A stretch of 64,000 bases of DNA from UBA9160 sp035489755 (GTDB taxonomy: Bacteria; Myxococcota_A; UBA9160): the NCBI GenBank assembly GCA_035489755.1, contig DATGZK010000044.1, forward strand, positions 1-64,000. The letters are read 5' to 3'. The translations under genes were made by a program, and so were the position numbers. Position 1 is the stretch's first letter. Each line of letters begins with the position of its first letter. The notes beneath the pieces were generated by a model. The model was given only the letters and a program-made list of their open reading frames with translations. It was not told the origin of the DNA and did not search any database. Below, in pieces: positions 1 through 8,388 of this stretch.

Positions 1-122
1 CACAGCACGCCGTCGAGTACGTCGCGCGGATCGCGCCACGGGCGTCCCCGCCCATCGCTCCGTCGCCGCGGCTTGGGAATCAGCGGCTCGACGAAGTCCC
101 ACTGCTCTTCGGTCAGGTCCAT
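1..122 (-). mobile_element. IS5-family transposase, N-terminal fragment (runs off left edge)
   Basis: Reading the minus strand from the ATG at 122 gives 40 codons beginning MDLTEEQWDFVEPLIP and continuing with a GRGRPWRDPRDVLDG segment. Both are the hallmark opening of IS5-group DDE transposases, which cut and paste or copy small insertion sequences. The reading frame is intact as far as the window edge, so whether the catalytic DDE part is present cannot be seen. A GGGGGG ribosome-binding stretch lies directly before the ATG and is part of a GC hairpin (126-142). The terminal inverted repeat should lie between here and the XRE gene but I could not define it. Confidence 0.85.
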
Positions 123-125
123 CTT

Positions 126-142
126 CCCCCCACGCGGGGGGG
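126..142 (-). promoter_or_regulatory. GC hairpin covering the transposase ribosome-binding site
   Basis: Six C residues (126-131) and a run of G residues (136-142) flank a short loop. On the minus strand the right arm is the only purine-rich Shine-Dalgarno candidate for the transposase ATG at 122, so the hairpin could hide it. Insertion sequences often limit transposase translation this way; here that is inference. Confidence 0.35.
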
Positions 143-270
143 CAGACCATGGTGGGAGGGTTCGCAATCCATCGGCGGCCATACCATACCGCCGATCGAG
201 TCACCCCTGAAGTGGGTTTATGAGATAGCCTGTAGTAGCAAACATCCATGTACCGCTTCGCCTGGGAGGT

Positions 271-675
271 TCACGACGATGGGTTACGGGAGCGAAGGAA
301 CGCCAGATACTTGAGGAGCTCTTCCTCTTCTTCGGCGGTCAGATCGTCGATCGCGAAGGCAGCCAGCCTTCGCTGGCGCCCGGCCGGGCCGCCCTTGGAC
401 GGCAGCAGGTAGCCGACCTTCTCCATCAACCCCTCGTAAGGTACTCCGTAGACCGCCGCCAAGCTGTGCAGCACGTTGGGCGACGGCTTTCGGATCTTCC
501 CCTTCTCGAGTTGGCTCAGGTACGCGTTCGAGACCGCCTTGTCCGTGGCCTCTTCGACCTGCCGGAGTGAGAGCCCCTTGGCCGTACGCAAATCGGCCAA
601 GAGGCCGCCGAGCTCGCTGGGCCGCCCTACGACGCTGGAGCGCGTGCGCCGGGGTCGTCTGCTGCCGGCCCTCAT
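271..675 (-). CDS. XRE-family helix-turn-helix transcriptional regulator
   Basis: 134 aa from the ATG at 675. An Arg-rich N-terminal tail (1-15) precedes a Cro/C1-type HTH domain at about 22-80, with LSLRQVEEAT, a recognition-helix segment NAYLSQLEKGK and the following PSPNVLHSLAAVYGVPYE, all typical of the family. A short acidic helical tail (DLTAEEEEELLKYLAFLR) ends the protein. An upstream in-frame start at 813 exists but would add a non-coding-looking leader that runs across the groES promoter, so I prefer 675. It is divergent from groES-groEL and the shared spacer carries a perfect 8-bp dyad, so it may control itself and groESL. Its ligand or signal is unknown. Confidence 0.85.
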   Translation of the reverse strand: MRAGSRRPRRTRSSVVGRPSELGGLLADLRTAKGLSLRQVEEATDKAVSNAYLSQLEKGKIRKPSPNVLHSLAAVYGVPYEGLMEKVGYLLPSKGGPAGRQRRLAAFAIDDLTAEEEEELLKYLAFLRSRNPSS

Positions 676-705
676 GCGCCGCAGTATGGCGAATTTGCGT
701 GCTCG

Positions 706-732
706 ATCAAGCACTCTGCATGCTTGCTTGAT
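706..732. promoter_or_regulatory. Inverted-repeat operator candidate between XRE gene and groES
   Basis: ATCAAGCA (706-713) and TGCTTGAT (725-732) form a perfect 8-bp dyad with an 11-bp spacer, a size suited to an XRE dimer. The right arm overlaps the proposed -35 box of groES. The same stretch also matches the HrcA operator CIRCE (TTAGCACTC-N9-GAGTGCTAA) at 13 of 18 positions when aligned at 708-734, so it could instead be a degenerate CIRCE. Confidence 0.55.
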
Positions 733-755
733 AAATTTATTTTGCGTAGTATATT
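728..755 (+). promoter_or_regulatory. Candidate sigma-70 promoter of groES-groEL
   Basis: TTGATA (728-733), 16-bp spacer, TATATT (750-755), in the only clearly AT-rich stretch of the neighbourhood and about 70 bp upstream of the groES start. Confidence 0.5.
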
Positions 756-827
756 TAGCAATCGAAGCCGCTGCTGTTTCCCGGCTGCTTAGCCCGGTTA
801 CAGCGAAGAGCATTGAAGGAGAAGCAA

Positions 828-1115
828 ATGAAGGTGAGACCGTTGCACGACCGGCTCCTTGTGAAGCGCATCGAGGAAGAAGAGAAGACCAAGGGGGGAC
901 TCATCATCCCCGACACCGCCAAGGAGAAGCCCATGGAGGGCAATGTGATCGCCGTGGGCGAAGGGAAAGTCAACGAAGACGGCAAGCTCCGGCCACTCGA
1001 CGTGCACAAGGGTGACCGCGTGCTCTTTGGTAAGTATTCCGGTACCGAGATCCAGTTCCTGGGCGACGAACATCTGATCATTCGCGAGGACGACGTCCTC
1101 GCGGTGCTCGAGTAG
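828..1115 (+). CDS. groES: Co-chaperonin GroES (Cpn10)
   Basis: 95 aa. It forms the heptameric lid of the GroEL cavity in the cytoplasm. The sequence starts MKVRPLHDRLLVKRIEEEE, has the mobile-loop segment KTKGGLIIPDTAKEKP and ends with GDEHLIIREDDVLAVLE, all standard Cpn10. The ATG at 828 is chosen over an upstream in-frame TTG at 813 because AAGGAG (816-821) sits 6 nt before it. groEL starts 12 bp after the stop, so the two form the usual operon. The upstream spacer has a sigma-70-like promoter overlapped by a dyad. Confidence 0.97.
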   Translation: MKVRPLHDRLLVKRIEEEEKTKGGLIIPDTAKEKPMEGNVIAVGEGKVNEDGKLRPLDVHKGDRVLFGKYSGTEIQFLGDEHLIIREDDVLAVLE

Positions 1116-1127
1116 GAGAAACGCATC

Positions 1128-2762
<1,635 letters not shown>

Positions 2763-2837
2763 GCCGGACCGTCGGAGAGAGCGGCCCTATTTCGTGAACC
2801 GGAGCCTGGATCCGGAGCTCCCGAGGATCGAACGCCG

Positions 2838-4328
2838 ATGAGCTCGCCTGTGTCGCTGTCCGGAATAGACGCCGTCTTCCTCTCTCTGGAAACGCCGAGC
2901 ACCCCCATGAACATCGTGGGGGCGCTCGTGCTCGATCCTGCGAACGCCAGCGGCGGCTACTTCTACGAACGAGTCCTCCATTTGATGGAGGAGCGACTGC
3001 CGCGTCTGGCGCCCTTCCGGCGTCGGCTGGTCGCGGTTCCATTCGGCCTCGACCATCCGGTGTGGATCGACGATCCCGACCTCAACGTTCGAAGTCACAT
3101 CTACAGGATAGGGGCGCCCGCTCCGGGGTCGGAGCGGATCCTCGCCGATTTGGTGGCCCAGATCGCCGCTCAGCCGCTCGACCGAACCCGGCCGCTGTGG
3201 GAGCTCTGGGTGGTCGAAGGTCTGGCTGAGGGCCGCGTTGCCCTCGTGCTCAAACTTCACCACGCCGTGGCCGACGGCGTCTCGGCGACCCAGCTCCTGC
3301 TGCAGCTCCTCGATTCCTCACCGGAGGGAGTGGATGCAGGCGAATCCTTTGTACCGGTGCAGCCGGATCCGATTCCGACGGGGAGGGCCCTCTTGGGCCA
3401 CGCGCTCTCGCGGCTACCCCAGCAGTCCGCGCGCTTCGCGCGGCTCCTGCGCGACACCGCGAGATCGGTCGCGGGAATGGCCCGTTCAGCGGTCGGCGGG
3501 GCTGCGGGCGGACCCCGGATGCCGATGCCCTTCAGCGCACCCCAGACGCCCTGGAACGGTGCCACCTCGCACCAGCGCACGGTGGCGTATGGAAGCGCCC
3601 GGCTCGCCGACGTGAAGTTCATCAATTCGGAGTTCGGCACCACGGTAAACCACGTCGTTCTCGCAGCGTGCACTCAGACTCTCCGGAACTACCTGGAGGC
3701 CCATGGCGGTGTACCGGATACTCCGCTCGTGGCGGCGATCCCGGTCTCGTTGAGAAGCCAGGAGGAGCTGGGAACGTACGGCAACCGCATATCCGCGTTC
3801 CTCGTCCACCTCCCCGTCCATCTAGCCGATCCCTTGGAGCAGCTCCTCGCTGTGCGTGACGCTGCGGTGTCGTCGAAGGAGCTCCACACTCAGCTCGGCT
3901 TCAGCGCGCTGGGGGAGTGGGCCGAGTTCATAAGCACGCGGCTTCTGGGAGGCGCCGCGCGCCTCTACTCGGACCTGCAGCTCGCGAGCCGACACCGCCC
4001 GCTTCACAATCTCGTGATCTCAAACGTCCGCGGCCCGGAGACTCCGCTCTACGCCGCCGGTGCGCGGCTGACCGCTGCCTATCCGCTGGGCCCGCTGATG
4101 GAAGGGGCGGGCGTCAACATCACAGTGGTGAGCTATATGGACTCAGTCGACTTCGGAGTCATCGGGTGCAAACGCTCGGTGCCACACGTGGGGGACATCG
4201 CGCTCGGGTTCGGTGCGGCGGTGGCCAACCTCTTCAAGATCGCTCTCGAGGAGACGTCGAATACCCTGTCGGTGCGAGGCGAGGGAGCGACACCGCATGC
4301 CGCTTCGGCGTCCGCGGCGGCGAACTAG
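2838..4328 (+). CDS. Wax ester synthase / diacylglycerol acyltransferase (WS/DGAT)
   Basis: 496 aa, close to the family norm of about 460-500. It transfers acyl groups from acyl-CoA to long-chain alcohols or diacylglycerol, making wax esters or triacylglycerol storage lipid at the membrane. The active-site motif HHxxxDG is present as HHAVADG (141-147); the preceding PLWELWVVEGL block and the later NHVVLAACTQTLRNYL and NISNVRGPE-like segment (VISNVRGPETPLYAAGA) are also conserved. It lies 75 bp after groEL in the same direction and is followed immediately by a 66-codon ORF. Lipid product cannot be told from sequence. Confidence 0.93.
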   Translation: MSSPVSLSGIDAVFLSLETPSTPMNIVGALVLDPANASGGYFYERVLHLMEERLPRLAPFRRRLVAVPFGLDHPVWIDDPDLNVRSHIYRIGAPAPGSERILADLVAQIAAQPLDRTRPLWELWVVEGLAEGRVALVLKLHHAVADGVSATQLLLQLLDSSPEGVDAGESFVPVQPDPIPTGRALLGHALSRLPQQSARFARLLRDTARSVAGMARSAVGGAAGGPRMPMPFSAPQTPWNGATSHQRTVAYGSARLADVKFINSEFGTTVNHVVLAACTQTLRNYLEAHGGVPDTPLVAAIPVSLRSQEELGTYGNRISAFLVHLPVHLADPLEQLLAVRDAAVSSKELHTQLGFSALGEWAEFISTRLLGGAARLYSDLQLASRHRPLHNLVISNVRGPETPLYAAGARLTAAYPLGPLMEGAGVNITVVSYMDSVDFGVIGCKRSVPHVGDIALGFGAAVANLFKIALEETSNTLSVRGEGATPHAASASAAAN

Positions 4329-4529
4329 ATGTGGAGACGTCTGCGACCCATGCTATCGCGCCTATGGCAACGGTTGCGGAAGGGTCCCGGCGAGCGCCGG
4401 ACGGCCAAGGCGCGCACCCGCTTCTGGGCCGAGGTGCGCGAGGGACAGCGTGAGGCGGAAGCCTACTCACAGCTTCCCGAACCGCCGATCCGCGAGGACC
4501 GTCTCAGATCTAAGATCTCAGACCTGTGA
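4329..4529 (+). CDS. Small basic hypothetical protein
   Basis: 66 aa, starting on the base after the WS/DGAT stop codon, which suggests translational coupling. The N-terminal half is rich in Arg and Trp (MWRRLRPMLSRLWQRLRKG) and would form an amphipathic basic helix; the C-terminal half is mixed and charged. No family recognised. Its position suggests a role linked to the acyltransferase, for example lipid-droplet or membrane association, but that is inference from location and helix character only. Confidence 0.45.
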   Translation: MWRRLRPMLSRLWQRLRKGPGERRTAKARTRFWAEVREGQREAEAYSQLPEPPIREDRLRSKISDL

Positions 4530-4851
4530 GCGCCGCGAAGATCGAGGAGCACAAGGGAATGCAGCAGCAGCGCTGCGCCAACGACAATCACCGATGAGCG
4601 ACGACTCAGGAGAGAAAGCGATAAGCAAGAGAGTGTTGAGCAAAGTGTGCGTCGATGCCGTTGGTCATAGGCGCTCGGTCACCGCACGGGAAGACCCGGG
4701 GGTATCCCATCGGCGGTTCGAATCCTCTGCCGACGTTGTGCGATGAGTTCGAGCCCGAGATGAGAGGCCGGCTCGACGAGGTGGAGGCCGGCCTGGGCGG
4801 AAGAGATCCTCGGCCCGGAGACGACATGAGGAGGCGACGTCCCGGAACGAG
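4530..4851. other. Non-coding stretch with a tRNA-like remnant
   Basis: No convincing gene. It holds a T-arm-like motif GGTTCGAATCC (4715-4725) followed by GCCGACG, which can pair partly with CGTCGAT at 4651-4657; the D and anticodon arms do not fold properly, so this is at best a decayed tRNA. Confidence 0.4.
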
Positions 4852-5076
4852 ATGAAGCGAATCCATGTCGGCTCGCGAGTTCGAATCGCTGATACGTCGA
4901 TTCTCAATGCGGCGCTCCGCATGCCGGCAGATCTCCGGCCGGAGCCGGGCCAGATGCTCTGGGCGGGCCGGGAGGCGAGCGTCACGGGCTATCGCCGCAG
5001 CCCCGAGGACCGTTCATTGTACGTGCTGAAAGGTGCGCCAGGGCTCTGGTTGGAGGAATGGATCGATCCTATCTGA
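4852..5076 (+). CDS. Small hypothetical protein, possibly a beta-barrel fold
   Basis: 74 aa starting MKRIHVGSRVRIAD. The pattern VGSRVRI ... GREASVTGYRRSP ... LYVLKGAPGLWLEEWIDPI resembles the strand spacing of small SH3- or KOW-like beta barrels, but no family is recognised. Amino-acid composition is balanced, unlike the Arg-rich shadow frames around it, which is why I take it as real. It stands alone in a sparse region. Confidence 0.5.
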   Translation: MKRIHVGSRVRIADTSILNAALRMPADLRPEPGQMLWAGREASVTGYRRSPEDRSLYVLKGAPGLWLEEWIDPI

Positions 5077-5414
5077 CGCGGCTGCGATTCGTGAAGCGGA
5101 CCGTCGGTCGGGGAGGATGACATGGACCAAGTCGTCGCACGCACGCGTGAGTTCTTCGGTCAGCGGGCGCGGTAGTGTACGAGAGCACCGTAGCCGCCGC
5201 CGTCTAACGGCGCGCGGATACACGGGAGGCTTCCGCGCGGAGGGCGAGGGGCTAACAGATGGAGTTTCACCGTCGCATCTTCGTTGATTACCCTCTCGCA
5301 CCAGACGCCTGCCCGCGCCGATCCCCGCTCCCGAGCTCAGCCAACCGCGCCCACGACGACCCCGGATCAATGCGAGGCGGGAGCGCCGGAGCCACGCTGT
5401 GTTGACGTCGCAGG
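5077..5414. other. Gene-poor stretch
   Basis: The only notable item is a 17-codon ORF (5122-5175, starting MDQVVARTREFF) with a strong GGGGAGG ribosome-binding site 5 nt upstream of its ATG. It may be a leader peptide or the relic of a longer gene. Nothing else seen. Confidence 0.3.
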
Positions 5415-5846
5415 CTAGGCGAACGCCAGCTCCGCGAGGAAGATGACAAACGCGAACCCGCTCAGTGCACTCCGAACCGCATGAAGGCGCCCCCATTGCC
5501 GAAGAAGGTGCTCCGTATCGGGGGCGTCGGACGCGCGACCCGGATCGAGAAGCTGATTGTTGATGGGCATGATCCGAATGTAAGTCAACGGCATCACCGC
5601 GAGGAGGAGCAAGCCGCCCACGAGCCAACCAAGCCCCGAGCCCGCCAGCCATGAAAGAATCGCCGTGACCGTGCCCACAACGACCAACGGGGCTTGCATA
5701 CGGGCAGCCCGCCTGTACATGGGTCCGAAGAAGCGACCGGCGAACGGAACACCCACTTCCAGAGTGGCCGGAAGCTGGGCGAGTGAGATGTACAGCGCCG
5801 CGCCAAAGAAGGCGCCGCAAGCAAACGTGGCAACGAAGGCGAGCAT
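5415..5846 (-). CDS. DUF1772-type integral membrane protein
   Basis: 143 aa with four hydrophobic segments: about 5-25, 53-73, 75-92 and 122-142. The arrangement and the conserved-looking middle part (AGRFFGPMYRRAARMQAPLVV, then LTYIRIMPINNQLLD and a WGRLHAVRSALSG segment) fit the DUF1772 / anthrone-oxygenase-like family, whose bacterial members have no firmly known reaction. Start ATG at 5846 has AGGAG 6 nt upstream. It stands alone between two sparse regions. Confidence 0.75.
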   Translation of the reverse strand: MLAFVATFACGAFFGAALYISLAQLPATLEVGVPFAGRFFGPMYRRAARMQAPLVVVGTVTAILSWLAGSGLGWLVGGLLLLAVMPLTYIRIMPINNQLLDPGRASDAPDTEHLLRQWGRLHAVRSALSGFAFVIFLAELAFA

Positions 5847-6327
5847 TCGGAACTCCTGCCGACCGCCGACCGGCTAGCCAATTGGCCCCGACCAGGGGCT
5901 GAGGGCAACGACCGAACTTCGCACACTTGCCGTGCCGAAGACCAACACTAACTCCGAGATGCGACCGAGCCCATGGAGACGCACCGATCGGGCAGGTTGC
6001 GCCACAGGGCTGAATGGCGGCCGCGCTTCCGTCGCGCGCACCCGCTGTGGGTGGGTCTCCCCGCCCATACCCTTCGGATCCGCCCGCGTCCGCCTTGTGG
6101 GTAGCGGAGGGTTGCCGAAGGGGAGGGCACCCGAGGGTCTCTTCCGAGATAGAGTTAGGCCACGGTTCGCAGCGACGCTCCTCCAGCCACCGGAACACCT
6201 CGATCGCAGGAGCGTGCGAGAGAAACCGACTGGTAGGACTGCCTTACAGCCTTTCTCAGTGTATGCCATGGCAGCTCCGCCCATCCGCCCCGTCTCAGGA
6301 CAACCTGGCGCGTCACCCGCGGGTGGC
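5847..6327. other. Non-coding or unassigned stretch
   Basis: Long open frames on both strands here are GC-bias shadows with Arg/Pro/Ser-rich translations. I see no supported gene, repeat or hairpin with a terminator tail. Confidence 0.3.
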
Positions 6328-6405
6328 TCATGCCCAAGACGCCATCACAAGCAAGATCAGGCCCGCGAACGCGGCGGCCAGGGTAAACGCGAAGAACGCA
6401 CTCAA
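6328..6405 (-). CDS. 25-residue single-pass membrane peptide (candidate)
   Basis: TTG at 6405 to TGA at 6328 encodes 25 residues that are almost entirely one hydrophobic helix (SAFFAFTLAAAFAGLILLVM) with a short WA end. Its TTG overlaps the TGA of the upstream 25-codon ORF in a TTGA overlap, the arrangement of translationally coupled genes. It resembles the tiny single-helix subunits that accompany membrane complexes, but no family is recognised and the start codon is weak. Confidence 0.35.
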   Translation of the reverse strand: MSAFFAFTLAAAFAGLILLVMASWA

Positions 6406-6479
6406 GACTGCCCCTTCTTCAGACTCTCACGGAAGTACCTGGTGAGCATGTCGTTCCACTTCTCGAAAAGTGCCACCAT
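6402..6479 (-). CDS. 25-residue charged peptide upstream of the membrane peptide (candidate)
   Basis: ATG at 6479 gives MVALFEKWNDMLTRYFRESL plus KKGQS: a compact amphipathic helix with a natural-looking composition, unlike the Arg/Ser-rich frames around it. A TTG nine bases further upstream, with GAGGA before it, is an alternative start (28 aa). Its stop overlaps the start of the hydrophobic peptide at 6405. The pair may be a two-peptide unit; function unknown. Confidence 0.35.
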   Translation of the reverse strand: MVALFEKWNDMLTRYFRESLKKGQS

Positions 6480-6837
6480 TCCATGCAAGTCGTCCTCGCG
6501 TAGCTCGGCCAATCCGTGAGACACTGAACCCTCCGGCGTGTGAGGGTGGACGATTGCGGACCTGCCAACCACACGAACAACCGCGGCGGCTCGATCTTCC
6601 CGCCCCCCACGTCGGTTCGCGCTTCCCCAGCATTTGCGGCCGATCTTACCGCTTAAAGTGTCACTCTCACCAATAGCCGTCGACGTGCGCTCACTCCCCC
6701 CATAGGGCCGGGTGGGTGCCAAGTGCGTCAATGACGCGATAGCAACGCGTTCTGGCGTTGACAGCACCGAAGAAGCAAACTCCACGCCGGCTCAGGAAGG
6801 AACGCGCGTGGGCATAATCATCGCGGAGGGATGAACG

Positions 6838-7005
6838 TTGATTAACTACAAAGTCACGATCGATGATCTTCTAAAGGCAAGCGGAACCACGGATGTGACA
6901 GCCCAGGCCATTCTCACGGTCGGACTGGCAATCTCGGAGCGGTTAGAAGCCATGATTGCTGCGATTAATAACGCGGCGGAGGCCGGGGTGGCTCAGAGAC
7001 GGTAG
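6838..7005 (+). CDS. Small hypothetical protein with TTG start
   Basis: 55 aa: MINYKVTIDDLLKASGTTDV, then TAQAILTVGLAISERLEAMI and a short AAINNAAEAGVAQRR tail. It starts with TTG at 6838, and GGAGGG (6825-6830) lies 7 nt upstream, an excellent ribosome-binding site; the nearer ATG at 6831 reads only four codons to a stop. Codon use is natural and AT-richer than the neighbourhood. The sequence predicts two helices with a hydrophobic face. No family recognised. Because of its non-ATG start and short length it is easily missed. Confidence 0.6.
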   Translation: MINYKVTIDDLLKASGTTDVTAQAILTVGLAISERLEAMIAAINNAAEAGVAQRR

Positions 7006-7278
7006 GTCCTCGGGGTAGGACAGCAACGGAGTTCGCTGCCTTTCGGAAAACCCCCGCGTGAGTGACTCGCGAACCCCACGTCGTCATTGAGCCCCTCGGA
7101 GTGGGCACGACCGCTCGGGTGAGGCGGCGCCGCTGCATCATACTCTATTTGGTGTATACTCACTCGCACACAGAGAGCCGGCCGGACGCGGGCCCCAGTG
7201 GGTCCGTAGCAAGCAGACACCCCGATTCACTTGAATCTTAGTAGATCGAGATGGGCGTTCAACGAGACGAACTGCGTA
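7006..7278. other. Intergenic stretch
   Basis: Non-coding DNA between the 55-aa gene and the toxin-antitoxin pair, somewhat richer in A+T than the surroundings. No hairpin-plus-T terminator or repeat seen. Confidence 0.3.
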
Positions 7279-7551
7279 TTAGGCCGCCTCTCCCTTGAGC
7301 TCTCGCTTCACTCGCTCAGCAAGAAACAGTTTGATTAATGATTGATACGGAACATCGCGCTTGTGTGCGAGCTGCTTGATCTCTTCAACGATGAATGCCG
7401 GCAGTCTCAGCGAGATTGTTGTGAGTGAAGGCTTCAGGTTGGGTAGCGTTACCCGCTTGGCCTTGGACCAGTTGACTACATCCGCTGAGTCCTGCTTAGA
7501 CCAGAACTCGCGCTCCTCGTCCTCCGTTTCAAATCGACGTCTCTTAGGCAT
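7279..7551 (-). CDS. CopG/BrnA-type ribbon-helix-helix antitoxin
   Basis: 90 aa. The N-terminal block (FETEDEEREFWSKQDSADVV, then NWSKAKRVTLPNLKPS) and the following TTISLRLPAFIVEEIKQLAHKRDVPYQSLIKLFLAERV match the CopG-antitoxin family that partners BrnT-like toxins; the RHH strand and helices lie at about 43-85. It should bind and neutralise the toxin encoded just upstream and repress the shared promoter. Its ATG at 7551 lies inside the end of the toxin frame (76-nt overlap), so it is the second gene of a toxin-first operon. Confidence 0.88.
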   Translation of the reverse strand: MPKRRRFETEDEEREFWSKQDSADVVNWSKAKRVTLPNLKPSLTTISLRLPAFIVEEIKQLAHKRDVPYQSLIKLFLAERVKRELKGEAA

Positions 7552-7838
7552 GTGTAGTAGACCTCACGTTCTCGTTTGGTCATATCGCGCGCCGAGATCA
7601 CGCGGACGAGCTGCCGGTGAATCGCACATACAACGAACAGGTGTCTACCCGAGTCTGTCTTCCCGAGAACCAAGATGCAGTCTTCCAGTTCATCGTCCGG
7701 TTCCGCCGCGAGTGGTTGATTGAAGAACTCCTGCTCGCACTCGCCGTCCGAGACCTGATGCTTTTCGTCGTTCTTGCCGGAGTTCCCGTCATCCCAATCG
7801 AATCCCGTGCATGCGCGAAGGCGTTCGAGAAGATTCAC
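7476..7838 (-). CDS. brnT: BrnT-family ribonuclease toxin
   Basis: 120 aa from a GTG at 7838. It has the BrnT layout: FDWDD near the N-terminus, KNDEKHQVS, then LGKTDSGRHLFVVCAIHRQLVRVISARDMTKREREVYY in two pieces that match the RelE-like mRNA-cleaving fold. Usual length is about 90-95 residues; here the frame runs about 30 residues beyond the conserved end and overlaps the antitoxin start, so the C-terminal tail may be an add-on or a frameshifted end. The start codon lies about 3 nt after the predicted transcription start, so translation may be nearly leaderless. Confidence 0.75.
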   Translation of the reverse strand: MNLLERLRACTGFDWDDGNSGKNDEKHQVSDGECEQEFFNQPLAAEPDDELEDCILVLGKTDSGRHLFVVCAIHRQLVRVISARDMTKREREVYYTCLRDVDLKRRTRSASSGLSRTQRM

Positions 7839-7847
7839 CCGATCGAT

Positions 7848-7875
7848 TGTATATGGATACCATATACATCGGCAA
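7848..7875 (-). promoter_or_regulatory. Promoter and palindromic operator of the toxin-antitoxin operon
   Basis: Nine-base arms TGTATATGG (7848-7856) and CCATATACA (7860-7868) form a perfect inverted repeat around a 3-bp centre. On the minus strand the repeat contains the -10 box TATACA (7853-7848), 16 bp from a -35-like TTGCCG (7875-7870). A ribbon-helix-helix antitoxin bound here would block RNA polymerase directly. Confidence 0.7.
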
Positions 7876-8194
7876 GAGCGCACTGTCCCTGGAGCCGCTC
7901 CGTTTTGACATGGTCGACATGGCCGTAACCCATTGAAACGAAAGGGGGTTTTCGGGGACTCCCCCGCGGCAAAGCTTGGAGACCGTTCTTCATCCTGGGC
8001 ATGGATGGTGCGGGTGTCCCACGACGGCACGGTTTTCGAATGTCGCTGGACGCGTTGGCGCAGGAGATGGATGGGTCGGAACGCTCATCTGGATTCCGAC
8101 ACGCGGGTGCGTCGGGATCGCCCACCGGAATGTGTCGTGCATGTGCCAGCGGGAAGAGATATAAGCGCTTGAAATTAAAGGAGAGTTTACACTC

Positions 8195-8232
8195 CCTGAA
8201 TCTGGTGCGTCTACCAATTCCGCCACCCGGGC
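8195..8232 (-). tRNA. tRNA-Leu(CAG) 5' half, truncated in the anticodon loop (pseudo)
   Basis: The minus strand from 8232 reads GCCCGGG (acceptor), TG, a leucine-type D arm with GAATTGGTAGAC, then the anticodon stem CCAGA and loop TTCAGG with anticodon CAG. The right side of the anticodon stem, variable arm, T arm and 3' acceptor strand do not follow; the sequence changes to unrelated AT-richer DNA at 8194. It cannot make a tRNA. A break at the anticodon loop is the usual point where tyrosine recombinases integrate in tRNA genes, so this is likely a junction of a lost or rearranged element. Confidence 0.75.
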
Positions 8233-8388
8233 AAACCTGCTGAGGTTGCTTGGTATTCCCCCTTGCTTCCAACCGACTCAGGGTGCAGCGGTATTGGCGG
8301 AAGCGAAGGAGCCAGGTTGGCAGCGAAGGGACGTGTTCGCAAGCGCGACCGCACACCGCTGCGGTCGCCACCCGCGGCTGCTCGAGCG

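Noticed and set aside
4651..4734. Functional tRNA gene
   Set aside because: T-loop is good, but the T stem has a mismatch, the acceptor has an A-C pair, and no 5-bp anticodon stem with a 7-nt loop can be drawn.
8110..8195. Group I intron in the tRNA-Leu anticodon loop
   Set aside because: No 3' half of the tRNA and no conserved intron core seen within about 300 bp, but I cannot run a covariance model, so this is provisional.
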